A stretch of 64,000 bases of DNA, from assembly GCA_030141605.1 (NCBI GenBank), contig JAQGDQ010000011.1, positions 1,424,066-1,488,065 on the forward strand, given 5' to 3'. Of this stretch, positions 53,001-64,000 are shown piece after piece; position 1 is the first letter of the stretch; the number at the start of each line of letters is the position of its first letter. The notes under the pieces are model-generated. The model was not told the origin of the DNA. It worked only from the letters and a program-made list of their open reading frames with translations, and did not search any database. The stretch is from Tubiluchus corallicola. Its lineage: Eukaryota; Priapulida; Priapulimorpha; Priapulimorphida; Tubiluchidae. The translations under genes were made by a program, and so were the position numbers.

Positions 53001-56000
53001 GATAACCATATGAGGGGAGCTCAAAGACTCGACAGGTAAGATATGAAGAAGGAGGCATAGGTGTATCTGACGAAATATCTTCTGTCATAATTTCATGTGC
53101 TTAAATTTCCATTTTATATTTGCAATAGGGTGTGCATCCTAACAAAGATTTTTACATTCGAGTTTTGCTCCATCAACAAAATCTAGTCAGTTAAGCGTAA
53201 ACAAACTCTGAAATTTATGGTATCAATACTTTTCCAAATTAGCTGGCAACTAACGATATCATTAATTAATTATGAGCGTGATTGCCAGAATTTTTATTAA
53301 CCATTGCAGTTTAGTTTTCCAATTATTACCATTTGGCGGGCAAACGAGACACTGAAAAATTGTAGACTAGTCGGGGTTTGAACCCGAGACCTGGGATACA
53401 ACACCGCCATGTGTTGATACTCTAAGTATTCACCTACTGTAATGGGTCAGGTGGTGATGTTGGATTGTGAACTACAAGGAGGAAGTCTTAGGCCTACTCT
53501 GTTATGCTTGGTAACTTGGGTAGTACAGCATGGGAGTACTAATCCCAGATCTCAGTTCAAATCCTGACTAGTCCACAATTTGTCAGTGTTTCCTTTCTCC
53601 AATGCATTACTGCACAACAATGATTAATAATTGGTAAAATAAACTGTAATGGTCAATAATTGGTAAAATAAACCGCAATGGTTAATAAAAATTCTGGCAA
53701 TCACATTCATTATTAATTGATGAAGCATAAACAAACTCTAAAATTTTTTAACACTTTTGCCCCTGTTGAGACATGTTAGTGAACACTTGTCACATCCATG
53801 TGTTCAACATCAACAGTATTGAAAACAACGAGACCTAGTTTCAGATCACTATTACATGCCCATTCTAAATGTCTGCTTTGTTCAGTGACTCCCGAGAGGA
53901 AGGCTATCTTCTTGGGCATCACAGAGGGGCTTGATGAAAAACACATAGTCCTTTATTGCTATTGAAGTTTTTGATTGCTGTTTTGCAGCCGCGCCAAAAG
54001 ATCCTGCAGGTATAATGAGAAAGAATCCATGAATAAACCCAAAGAACCTAAGTATATTACACATCGCATCTGCTCTGATACTTCACCAGATCATTTCCGA
54101 GAACTGACTTTGATGGAGGTTTGTTTGTTTGTTTGTTTTTATTTTTGGCGATACATTAATTTTTGCTTCCTAGAGCTAGACAATTAGAAATACTATGAAT
54201 GAAGAGTGGTGCAAATGGATTTTTTATACTGTGTGTTTATCTGAAGTGTTAGTGGAGGCTTCAGTTTATGTTTATACAGTTTTATAGTTTTCAAGCTTGA
54301 TGATCAACCTGATTTGCAGTATGACAGAGATGGTGATGTTGCACCAACCACCAGCTTAGTTTAGTATGTTAGATAATGGCAGACTAGCAAGTTTTTCTCA
54401 CTAATTATAACTTGCCAGGTAACTCGCAAGCAGACTAGAGAGTATAACTTGCTGCGAGTTATTCTCTGACAGTAAACTCACACTTTCTTCTCTATTCACT
54501 GTGAGAAGTATCGAGAGCTCACTCTAGACAATAACTCGAGCAATTGTCAGAGAGTTCGCAGTTTCTTGCCAATAATAATTCAAAAGGCAGTTCACACTTG
54601 TGAATTTACCATCAGAGAAAAGCTCGGAATAAAAAACTCGCTAGTCTGAACAAGTCGTTTTATTCACTCCATACAATACCTAGGTAACGAATAAAATATC
54701 TAGCAAAAGTTCAATTCTGCAGAAATTATGTTCATTTTACCTTACCTTTGTTTCCCTTTATCAAACTCAATTTACGCATTTTATATAAATCCTAGCTATT
54801 GTACAAAATATTTAGCTAAAGCATGATAGAGTTGCAGCAAAAAGGTTTATTTCACACTTTTCTCGAAATGCATAGATGTTATATGAAATGCCTAGGAATT
54901 TGATATATTATCTGAATTTGATACATTGCCTGTAACATATGTATTATACTAAAAAGTATCAAAATTGAAAACTAAGCATTTCTATGTGCTATTAAACTTT
55001 TCTCGTTTATACGAAAGAACTACATAGTGAACTACAATAACAGCATAAGAAAGTTTAGCAGCATACAAAAATTACTTTGTTTTTTCTTTTTGCCTTAATT
55101 TTTTTGATATTTTGATTTTGACACCTAAGAATGCTAACATTTCTGGGGCATTGATTTTCCTCCTGGACTCTTACCAGGGCTGAGATGATCCCCGGGCTTT
55201 CTACATTTCGTAGTCATTTTTCCGTCAAATAGTCGGCAGGTCAGGAAATGTATTGACAGTGATGACCTTATTCTTTAACAGGATGAATGCGTGACTCTTG
55301 TGGGCTTGCATACATGCGGCGATCTCGGACCTACAATGATCAGACTGTTTGCTGAGATTCCAAACATTCGGGTCTTGGTTTCAATTGGTTGCTGTTACAT
55401 GAAGGGACAAGAGAAACGGTAATTTTTGTTTTTTAATTTAAATGAAATTAGTAGAGTCTATACTTTTAGGTCCTTATTGATGATGTGAGCTCTACATTAC
55501 TGTACATTACATTGCATTAGTTTACATTACAAATTCTAGTAAAAATGATTTGCTTTCTAGATGCCTTCAAAATGAAATCAAATGAACAGAAATTGTACAA
55601 AACTGGTTGCCAATAAAATTCCTTTTTGAAGAAGTTATACTTATTTGCCAAATATGGATAACTGTACATGAAATGTCTGTTTTTATTTTTACATACTTTT
55701 ACCTTGGTTTATTAGTACGGACCACATACTTGAAGTCTATTTCAGGTCTGCAAGTGGAGTTAGTGAGTCTCTTGGGTTCAGCTACCCAATGAGCAATTTT
55801 CTGAAAAATAAACCCGGTCATCAGATGAGCTATGACTGTCTGGAGCTAGCCTGTCATGCCAAAGAGCAGTACATAAGAAAGCTAACAGGTAAAGGTGGAT
55901 TCTGCCTTGTGCTTTGCTGCCGAATCAGTGGTAGCATTTTTAATCTTTAGTTTGAGTCAACCTGAAATTGAACACACAACCACCCGAGTGCAAAACCAAA

Positions 56001-59000
56001 CCATTACCTCTGAACTAAACCATCTCGTAAAATGATGCAATAATGATCAGTTACTTTCTGTTTAAGGGTAAGTTTAGTTTGCTTGCATCCTCTCATATGT
56101 ATATATATATATATAGCTTGAGAGTGTTGATGTTTAAGCATTATTTTAATTTTTGTTTCTGATGCGTTATTTTTTATGTAGTTGCAAAGGCTTGATCACA
56201 CTGAAAATTGGTTGTGTTAGATGCAAGTAATACCTCAAGTAAACAGCGAATACGTCAAAGGAAGTTATGATGTCAAATTGAAGTCACAGAGCTTTCCTAT
56301 GTAGTTAATAGTTTTAATACAATGTCTATACAGGTGGCTTCAAGTTGTCAAAAGCGTCCAACAGCATATTTACATATATAAGTACATTTTTGTGAATATA
56401 CAGGGTGGACCCAAAATAGTAAGCCCTTTAAAATGCAATAGTGACTAGAATTTTTATTCAATTTGTATACAAACTTAACAGGATAAACTATAAACATGTT
56501 AGCACTTTACCAAGATATATTCTTTAAGGCAGACAACATGACTTTTCATGTACTACCCCATTTTCAAGTCCTATAAAAAGTTTCAACACAATTAATACGG
56601 CAAAAGCATTTCTGGTAATTAAATAATAGATTAAAAAACTTAATTAAAGGCAGGCGAACCAAACTATTGATGACATCACAAACTAACGTAATTTTCAACA
56701 GCAAAAATATTCCACGAGCGTGTTTCACATGTTTGTGAAAACGAAAATTAAAGTACATTACTACTGTAAGATATTTGGTGTGTTGTACAAAAACTAGGCA
56801 AGTTTCAAGATAAAAATTCGAATTTCAAATTTACCGCTGTGCTCACGCATGAGCTGTCAAACGTGTGCAGTTTGTCGCAAACAAATATATATCTGAACTG
56901 AGATGTACAGCGCTTGTTTTTTGTGCAGTGCATTTCCGAATGTAGGCGCTAGTGCCCGTCTACCTGGCGAATGGCAAAATGCATGTAACAGTGAAGAACT
57001 AGTGGCGAAATTGCGTTTGTGTGATAATAGTTCTTTCACGTAAGCCTTTTTTGATAAAATAGTATGCTTTCTTTCAACAGTTTAAAGACTAGATTATTTT
57101 GACGTACAGTTTAAGATTGGGTCCAGTTTTGCTTTAAGTTCTACTTTCAAGACATTCATATTCATATTAATTATTTTAATCACACGTGAAACATTCAAGC
57201 CTTTTTCCAATTTTTAAGCCCAATTTGAGATGCAATTTTTGCATTTAGGTAATTGTCAATTAATTTATCAAACTGTAAATGCTGTCTGCTTGGTCACATT
57301 CAATGAAACCAGCTAGCTAACAGAGTGTTAGGCAGACGTAGTTTATTTGCCAAATAGCATATTAAACCGTATCACTCTTTTCGAAATTTAATTTGCTGAA
57401 AAGTGAAGAACTTTAGCATTTGACTTGAGTATGATTCATTCAGTGGTAAAAATTATTTAAAAAATGTAAATGTGATCAAAAATATTTATGAGTCTTAGAC
57501 ACACCTGAAGTTATGCTTAGGTGCCACAGTAGAAAAAGAACATGTAAACACAAGTTTACAGAATTCCACAGTTAAGAAGCCTGGGGGGAAAAGGGGGTTT
57601 ACAAGTAAATGTTCTACATCTAGAAATATCCAAGGTGAAACTCAGCTCCAGGTAAAAAAAACTTGCTGATGATATATTTACTATGATTTTATTAAATTGG
57701 TTCTGTATCTTCAGCCAAATAGAGTAGGCAAATCATCATTTTGTCTGCATTTATATAGGAAATTCATCAAAGTTAAAACTCCACTGCTACCGGGCTGCAC
57801 TGGAGTGGCTGCTTAAAAACTGCGGAAATCTGAGTCAAGATGCCCGTATTTCTACCAGAACAATCAAACGTATAGAAGATGCATCTTTTACAAAGTACGT
57901 TGCATGCATTCCTGTTTGTGACATTGCAAATAGTAAGTTTCAACTAGTTTTAGTAACTTTTGATATTAACTTACTTGTTAGTGTCAGAGGAACTCAACCA
58001 ATATCGGTTCATTTCTGGATGTTGTTGTTGTTCTTGTTGTTGAGGTGATGACTTTTTGAAAAAAGCCCAAGGCTTTGTCAATTCGCAATGGATTGCCATG
58101 AAACTACGCGCGAATATACTAGAGCAAATTCCACATCCACTGATAGAGTCGAATTTTTGTTCCGCCATTTTAAATTCAAGATGGCAGCTATTGTTGAAAA
58201 AAGACTAAGGCTCTGCCAATTCGCGAGGGATTGTCTTGAAACTTACCTAGAATATTGCAGAAGGTATTCCGCATCACCGGCAGAGCCACATTTTTGATTT
58301 GCCACTTTGAATTCAGGATCACAACACTAATATCATTCTAGAGAAAAGTAGATGTTCCATCAGTTCACAACAGTCATGAATTTGTATTTGAATCTGAAAA
58401 CTTCAACTTGTTTTAGGTCCAAGATATTTTAATCATCTTATTAGTAGTGATAACAACATTATTTGGGTTATTTGCGTTTAGCACTGATGAACGTTTAAAT
58501 AAATAAATTGATTTGTAAAGTGAAACATGCTTGTGACTTGAAAAGTAAGATATTCCAGCATATTTGTGTTGACTTTGCAGTGAGCTGCCACAAGTTTCTC
58601 ACCTTCCTAGTTCCAGATTTACCAGTTGCGTGTCAGTCAGCACCCTTTCCACATGCACATGTATGAATCTTATTTTTGAGAATTTAAGAGCCCCTTACCT
58701 TCAATGCTACAAGGTGTTTTATTACTGTGATTATTACAAATATGTAAGAGATTCAGGTTCACAGTTCTAGTTTTCTGTGTTTCAGGTATGCAGCAGTGGC
58801 ACTACAGCGACTTGGTTTTGAAGGCTGTATTTCTGAAGAAGAGCTACAGGCTGGGGAGAAATTCTGTGAACAAGAATGGAGAAAAGTGATGACATTTCAC
58901 GTTCTCAGACTCATGCTGGCGCCTGTCATAGAGAGTATCGTACTAGTCGATCGGATGCTCTGGTTACGGGAAAGAGGTAAATGGAGACAACATTCTTAGC

Positions 59001-61450
59001 TGTATAGTATAGCCAAGTGCAGATGTTAGATAACACAAACTGGCTTTTAAAGAAGTGATTTTAAATGTTGGGTTTATTTTATTACTATCACTTAAAAGAA
59101 AAATGTAGCCAAGGAATTTGCAAAAAACAACTGTCTATAAAGCATAAAGTGAATTTATACTACTGCTGTATAGAAATTTTCAGGCACTGTGGCAGCCTCC
59201 ATTCACTAGAAAATTATTATGATGTAACTGGTGAGCTTGGAATTATCTAATTTTTGGCGACTTTTCGTAAATGTGTCGTGGCTTTCAGTAAGCGAGTGCT
59301 GCTTAAACGAATTTAAACTTCTGCAGCTTACCTAACGTGCATGCAGAAATATCACAAAATTATCTAATTTTCTGTCAAAACTTATCATACTTTTGATGGA
59401 AATTGACAGTACACTGCTTTTCTTCATTGGTGGAAAAATGGGCTTTCAAAATGGAAGTGCCCAAGCGTGAAATGATCACATCATTAGAGGATTTTACTAA
59501 TTACACATGGTGCTTATCACATTTTTATTACAAATTCCTTACATTTTCTCAAACAATGAAATAAGCTTAACTTCCCTTTAACAAAACTTCTGGTTCTACA
59601 ATGACTTGTGAAGTTCAAGTTCTACATTCATACAATGACTACAAGTTCTAGGAAAGCTTATAATATTACCTGTGTAATCACTACAGCTACTATGAACAAG
59701 TCCCACCAATATATTTTCATCAAAAAGCACGTAAGCAGAAATAATGTTTGTTTTTTGTAAAATAAATTTCAAAAACAAATGTGCTGCATTCCCAGTTAGT
59801 CAATCAATGTGGATGTAAATTTTGTGTTATCAGCACCAGCGAAGCCACATACTACATTGTATAGAGAGAACCTGTATTGATTTATTGACAGTTGATAATG
59901 CACTTTGTGACATTATCACCATTCCTTTTAGCAATTCACTTACCATTAACATAATATAATGTAAGCAGTCGAATTGAAGAACTGGAATTCAAACTAGCTA
60001 ATTTTTTAAATGACCTTGTATGCCACTTTTTGTGAAGAAGATAGTTAGTTAGTTTACAGACACACACACAACAGGAAGCGATTAGAACATATTGACCTCT
60101 CTGCACACGCCTTGTCCAGTGTGTCTGCTGTGATGAATGGCCCTAGTCATTAACCCTTTAACTATGAAAAGTGGCACAGTGCCGCCTATGTTTTTTTTGT
60201 GAGGGACAGAAGGCGGTAGACTGGCACCCAAGCCCAGCACTAAGCGCAGTCACTCGGGTCTGTTTGTTTTGCTACTACGGCCATGCAAAAATATTGTAGG
60301 AAAGTTTGACAGCCGTGGGATTGGGGTTGCTTTGCAACAAATAACGTTAGCCAGCCAATCAGCATCTGAAGCTAGGTGCATTCCAGGATACTGCGTGGTA
60401 TGATACATTCTCACACAAAATCACTTGTTGATGGTTAGTGGCCTGTTTGTATAAAATGTTTGCACAATATTGATTAGTATTATGACTTCTGTGAAAATTG
60501 GTTTCTAAATATAAGTATGTTGTTATCTGTTAAGGTTTGCACGTGTGTGGGCGCTTGAGCGCACGCATGTGTGCATCAGTACAAATTAAACTAATATCCA
60601 ATATTGGTGTTTATTAACAGATGACTATTTGTTTATTTACAAGATTCTGTTTAAGTAATACACAACAAAAAGTTATTGTCAAATATGCAAAATGCAATAC
60701 GGCCTAGTTAACAAGCAACTACGTACTGAAAGGTTAATGATATCAATAACTAACCAAAGAGGTTTAAAAGAATCTTCACGTCAAATGAAAGTTACATAAC
60801 ATTGAGGCTGAGGAGTAACTCGATGCGCAACCACTTGGTTGGATTTCCTCTCTGCCATTCAGAAACATTATGATTCTGAATGTGAACCCCACTGAGGGAG
60901 GCTGTATTCATATATGAATGTGACTGAGACGACTTTATCAGTTCTGTGTCTCATCTTAGAGGGTTAGCCTTGATAATGAATCAGGTCCAGTCCTGCTTCA
61001 ACTACTCATTACAATATTAAAACCTGCATATAAATAGTTAACCTTCAGACATACACACACAGCAGGAAGCTATTAATACATGTCAATCTCTCCTCTGGTA
61101 CACATGGCTTATATAGTGTGCAGTGAGACGAATAACCCCAACCACAATATTACAATAATGTCCCAGTGAGGTGTAACAGTGGCTCCAAATGTCTGGTTTC
61201 ATCGAAAGCCACACACAATGGTAACGTTTGTGAAGCGCACATTGTACCGCATGACCCACAAAGTGTGTTACATGCAGGACCAAGCAGTATGTACACGTTT
61301 TTTACTTTTTTGAGCAATCTGTTGTGATGGATGAAATGAATTTTTTTTTGTTTTCTAGGCTTTAGTTGCAAAATAAGGCCGCTGTTTGATCCACTTGTTT
61401 CTCCGAGAAACTTGGTGCTGATAGCTAGGAAATCTCAAGATGGACAATGA
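50018..61450 (+). CDS. METTL25B: METTL25B (RRNAD1)-like putative methyltransferase, complete
   Basis: Ten coding exons: 50018-50113, 50523-50635, 51463-51703, 52875-53035, 53989-54118, 55282-55418, 55746-55888, 57759-57894, 58786-58976, 61359-61450. Phases close to 479 residues plus TGA; human METTL25B is about 475. Landmarks: RWIADAYVV-EFYVQDFWHKLP at the N-terminus, VWPLSLLAYRV, SAM-binding motif I VIDVGCGQGHLSRF (residues 164-177), GLHTCGDL 255-262, SIGCCYMK 281-288, HCYRAALEWLL 349-359, and C-terminal PLFDPLVSPRNLVLIARK. It resembles METTL25B more than METTL25 in these blocks. Start ATG is preceded by an in-frame TGA eight codons upstream. Substrate is not known to me. Introns carry an inverted repeat pair (52000/59166), a SINE pair and other repeats. 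Confidence 0.92.
52000..52366 (-). repeat. Dispersed repeat R3, minus-strand copy (METTL25B intron 3)
   Basis: Inverse of 59166-59532 over ~366 bp. Shared words on the element strand: ATAGAAATTTTCAGGCA, GTAACTGG, TTGACAGT.....CT.CTTTTCTTCA, ATGGAAGTGCCCAAGCGTGA / ATGGGAGCGCCCAAGCACGA. Confidence 0.8.
53268..53415 (-). repeat. tRNA-derived SINE, minus-strand copy (METTL25B intron 4)
   Basis: On the minus strand the segment reads CCCAGGTCTCGGGTTCAAAC (B box) then CCCGACTAGTCTACAAT...CAGTGTCTCG, and ends TTAATAAAAATTCTGGCAATCA. It pairs with the plus-strand copy at 53525-53720. The tRNA-like head extends toward 53470. Confidence 0.65.
53480..53720 (+). repeat. tRNA-derived SINE, plus-strand copy (METTL25B intron 4)
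   Basis: Head with A-box-like GCTTGGTAACTTGGGTAG and B-box-like CTCAGTTCAAATCCTGAC, then a body CTAGTCCACAATTTGTCAGT and a tail containing a duplicated TAATAATTGGTAAAATAAAC unit, ending TTAATAAAAATTCTGGCAAT. Head to head with the copy at 53268-53415. Confidence 0.65.
54380..54648 (-). mobile_element. CAGACTAGCRAG miniature element, copy 2 (METTL25B intron 5)
   Basis: Left end CAGACTAGCAAGTTTTT and inverted right end CAGACTAGCGAGTTTTT are terminal inverted repeats of ~17 bp; the interior is rich in AACTCGC/GAGTTA words. No clear target duplication. Confidence 0.65.
55950..56035 (-). repeat. tRNA-derived SINE-like fragment (METTL25B intron 7)
   Basis: Minus strand reads GAGATGGTTTAGTTCAGAGG (A-box-like) and GGTTGTGTGTTCAATTTCAG (B-box-like) at tRNA spacing. 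Not a functional tRNA cloverleaf. Confidence 0.5.
56528..57133 (+). mobile_element. TTAA-flanked miniature element family, copy 3 (~606 bp)
   Basis: TTAA (56524-56527) and TTAA (57134-57137) flank a diverged copy. The right end GATTGGGTCCAGTTTTGCT matches copy 2's GATTGGGTCCAGTTTTCCT. Longest copy, with an extra stretch before the right end. In METTL25B intron 7. Confidence 0.8.
58064..58320 (+). repeat. Two-unit tandem repeat, ~120-bp unit, METTL25B intron 8
   Basis: Units share AAGGCTYTGYCAATTCGC, GGATTG..TGAAACT, ATTCC.CATC, AGAGYC..ATTTTTG and CCR.TTT.AATTCA. Diverged direct copies; they look like a fragment of an older dispersed repeat. Confidence 0.75.
59166..59532 (+). repeat. Dispersed repeat R3, plus-strand copy (METTL25B intron 9)
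   Basis: Copy of the family at 52000-52366 in opposite orientation. No terminal inverted repeats or coding sequence identified; class unknown. Confidence 0.8.
60057..60150 (+). repeat. Direct repeat partner of 61045-61140
   Basis: ACACACACAACAGGAAGCGA...CATATTGACCTCTCT...TGTGTCTGCTGTGATGAATG recurs with changes at 61045-61140 (ACACACACAGCAGGAAGCTA...CATGTCAATCTCTCC...GTGTGCAGTGAGACGAATAA). Both lie in METTL25B intron 9, flanking the piggyBac-like element. Confidence 0.6.
60154..60733. mobile_element. piggyBac-like miniature element (580 bp), METTL25B intron 9
   Basis: TTAA (60150-60153) precedes CCCTTTAACTATGAAAAGTG, and TTAA (60734-60737) follows an end whose inverse is CCTTTCAGTACGTAG. 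TTAA|CCC ends are the piggyBac type. No transposase. Inverted ends are imperfect, so the right boundary is less sure. Confidence 0.6.
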
Positions 61451-61601
61451 CGATGAACACAAACAAATGCTTTGATTTTGATATGCCAAATTTTGTGAAA
61501 TGAGTCCGAGTCATACAGATTACAGACTTGTGTGACATGTAAGTGATCAAGTTATGGGTATGGAATGGGCATGCAATTTCAAAACAAGATTCCCTCTCGA
61601 A

Positions 61602-61813
61602 CTAGGAGGTGCTCGTTTGTTCGTCGTAATTCTCTGCCAGCGTTTCAAGAAAAGCCAGTGCTTCTTGAAAGTCATCTGATTCTAGTCCGGCTTCAATGTA
61701 CTTGTGAAATTTGTGGATGTTGAATCGTCTACCAGCTTTGCTTAACTCTTTGAGCATGTGTGAGCAGTCAGATGCGGAACTGTGGCATGTCATTACGGGC
61801 ACACTGTCCACAC
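61602..61813 (-). CDS. 3'-terminal coding exon of an unrecognised gene
   Basis: A TTATTCCAG acceptor is followed by a 212-nt open exon ending in a stop at 61602-61604. It needs an upstream exon ending in phase 1. The encoded ~70-residue tail is helical and charged (KELSKAGRRFNIHKFHKYIE, then SDDFQEALAFLETLAENYDE) and resembles the end of an alpha-helical repeat protein, but I cannot name the family. Its stop lies 151 bp from the METTL25B stop, facing it, which is a normal spacing for convergent genes. Upstream exons were not found in the remaining 2.2 kb and probably lie beyond the right edge. Confidence 0.6.
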
Positions 61814-64000
61814 CTGGAATAATAACACAGTGACTGAATGAACATGTAGATTATTAAATTTTGGCAATCATCGCATCAGAAAGGTGGAACTGAGCTTGGA
61901 TTTAACACCAGAGACCTTGGTGCTGAACTGAAATACACAGAACCTTTTTCATATCCAGTCAGAATCCAAATTTTTTCACATTTTTCTTTGTCACGTTTGG
62001 TTGAAGAAATGTTCTATCATTAACAGATATTCTTCTAATGAAGGTGATAACGAATAATTTAAATATGTAAACAGTTTACTGGAAAGTAGCAGATGAAGCA
62101 GATATCATGTGTTTTTATTATGCCTCTCACTCAAACACATTTTGGAAATATAAAAATATTACTTTCCTGATTTGGAAAGGATTTTACATTACGTCACCAA
62201 TGATTTCATATTTAAACCTGAATGTCATCAATAAGGGTGAGCATCGAACGTTCGAGTTCAAATGTTCGAATCGAGTTTTTTAAGTTCGGATTCGATTAAA
62301 TTATAGATTTGAATAATTCAGTACTTCAGCCACACACGTTCTTTATCATCAAAATGTTTGAAACAGCATGCAGTTGTCACAATTTAGCTGCAGTTTCTAT
62401 GCAAAATTTTTAACTTTCTAATGGTGGTTTTAGTGCAGGACAAAATCAAGTAATATGCATGATCCTTGTAAGGCCAATTCTTACTAGTGGTTCGAAAAAA
62501 CTTGTTGGAAAATCTTTCAAATTCGAATTTCATTTGGATTTGAAATACTGAAATTTGGTTCGATTCAAATTTGAAAGTCACAATTTCGATTCGATTTCGA
62601 TTTCTGGTAGCGAATGCTCACCCCTAGTCATCACACAAATGAAAGAGCCAGCTAACTCGACTCTAGGCTCCACGGGGTCCCGTATTGGTTCTTGTAAATT
62701 AGTGAGTCTCTGTGTTGTTTGGAGAGTTTTAGGTTTCTCATATTGTGTTCTCTCTTGTGGTTGGGGAAAATGCAGAATTGCCTAAAATGTGTATTAATCT
62801 TCTGACACTTATTACAATGGTTTGTTTTCCCAGTATGTAGACATTGTTTGGTGCTAAAATAATTGTTTGCTGGTTGTTGTGATCTTTGCCGGAAATCTGA
62901 TATATAAGGTAATATGTTTATGTTTTCTTTATAGTTTTCTCCACATCAGATTAGTGTATTTCTACTTATATTTTGACAGTTTGAATTTCACTCTTGTGAT
63001 CGTCTTGATTACTAGCATCATAATTGTACTAATTATTGATTTCTGCTTGGTTTATAACATTGAAAATGACAGTTGCTGTCGAAACGATTGTCTGCGCTAA
63101 TAAACATGTTAAAACCTGAATGTGCCCATACTAATTTATGTTATAAAAAAGCTGATAATATTACTTCTTCTTGTGAGGTTAGCACACTTTAACTAAAGAA
63201 TAGTGATTCTCTGCTAGAGTATATAGGTTTTCTAGAGCGCCGTCTGTGATATTGCATCATTTGTCGCCACTGTGTAAAACTTACTATTCTACGTGTTGAT
63301 TAGCAATCACCAAAAGTATAGTAGAAACTGGCATTGCTCTTACAGTCGATCACAGTCATTTTTGGACGCAAGGAATTTAGACATCAAAATTAGAAGAATT
63401 TAATAAAAAGATAGCGCTGTCTGGTTAGGCTCCTTTTAATAAAAGCCATACCAATAGATGAACGATAATACAAAATGGCATGCTAATACGAAATGCTGTT
63501 TGACCACACGTCGCCATTGCCAGTTCACACTCTAGTTCTAGGGCTTCACACCTTGAAAAACCTGAACTGAACTTTAAATGTACTGATATTTTTGGCTAAA
63601 GTTTACAATTCCTCACATACAGGAAATTAGTTGACGAAGCAGGTTAGGGTTACATTTAGTGTTGAAGTTATGGTTACGGTTATTTAAATTGTGTGGAAAT
63701 TATAAACTCCTTTCGTATTTGTCTATCGAACATAAGCCGCACCCAAATCAGCAACACTCGTTTGTTGCATTTCCCAAGTTGTGGATCATTAAATCAGTAA
63801 ATGGCTTCATTTCACATAGTGGTTTCATTAGACGTAAGTGAATAATGCCATTTACCCTGCTCGCTTATCATTCACAGGTTGCACAGTGTTAACAGATATT
63901 GTCTACTGTTATTTTTATAATGGCATATTGCTGCATTAAAGCATAAGAAAATGCTCTTCATAAATCGTCTTGAAATTTTATACCATGTACATACTGTCTA
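61814..64000. other. Right-edge region, probably intron of the minus-strand gene
   Basis: Contains the hAT miniature element at 62232-62626 and, near 63620-63715, a segment (GGTTAGGGTTA...AAATTGTGTGG...AATT.TAAACTC) that also occurs at about 29390-29460. No exon with both splice signals and a family match was found. Confidence 0.55.
62232..62626. mobile_element. hAT-type miniature element, TAGGGGTGAGC family copy 2 (395 bp)
   Basis: The left end TAAGGGTGAGC and the inverted right end TAGGGGTGAGC match copy 1. Flanks GTCATCAA (62224-62231) and GTCATCAC (62627-62634) are an 8-bp duplication with one mismatch. The interior has the same TTCGAA/GAATTCG-rich composition. In the right-edge region. 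Confidence 0.88.

Noticed and set aside
53360-53410. Functional tRNA gene
   Set aside because: Only B-box-like and weak A-box-like sequence with no foldable cloverleaf; fits a SINE head instead.
56402-56430. mariner-like end (CAGGGTGGACCCAAAATAG)
   Set aside because: No partner end located; a short match alone is weak.
63440-63520. Possible first exon of the right-edge minus-strand gene (Met start, hydrophobic stretch, GTATGG donor)
   Set aside because: It would end in phase 0, while the terminal exon at 61602-61813 requires phase 1, and there is no homology support.

Overview
The window reads as nuclear DNA from an invertebrate-type animal. It is AT-rich, genes are split into many short exons by GT-AG introns of roughly 0.1-2.4 kb, and introns and spacers are packed with small non-autonomous DNA transposons, SINE-like and LINE-like relics and simple repeats. 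Protein identities were assigned by reading conserved exons against remembered animal families; no database search was possible. The phylum cannot be fixed from the sequence alone.

Layout, left to right. (1) 1-18831, minus strand: the first 20 coding exons of SNRNP200/Brr2, the U5 snRNP helicase that unwinds U4/U6. The gene runs off the left edge near residue 965. (2) 19036-22173, plus strand: a small five-exon gene for a protein of about 232 residues with an N-terminal hydrophobic segment and a C-terminal HspQ/YccV (hemimethylated-DNA-binding-like) domain. It lies head to head with SNRNP200, with 204 bp between start codons, so a shared promoter is likely. (3) 26093-38790, minus strand: complete DCTN4 (dynactin p62), 12 exons, 458 residues. 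(4) 40370-44137, minus strand: a C9orf85-like zinc-ribbon protein, 4 exons, 201 residues. (5) 50018-61450, plus strand: a METTL25B (RRNAD1)-like putative methyltransferase, 10 exons, 479 residues. (6) 61602-61813, minus strand: the 3'-terminal coding exon of an unrecognised gene that converges on METTL25B.

I predicted every exon join by hand. Splice phases close without a stop in all five recognised genes, and product lengths match the families. The genes do not form a functional cluster; they look like ordinary housekeeping neighbours (splicing, dynein transport, small zinc protein, methyltransferase-like).

The more unusual content is the repeat landscape. There are five hAT-type miniature elements whose 8-bp target duplications can still be read, a TTAA-flanked family with four copies of which two abut DCTN4 splice sites, pogo/Tigger-like and piggyBac-like elements, a 72-bp perfect palindrome, a 50-bp minisatellite with a 99-bp dimer level, a long GA/GGGA mirror tract in a C9orf85 intron, and a pair of long inverted repeats flanking METTL25B exons 4-9. 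I found no convincing new multi-gene system.
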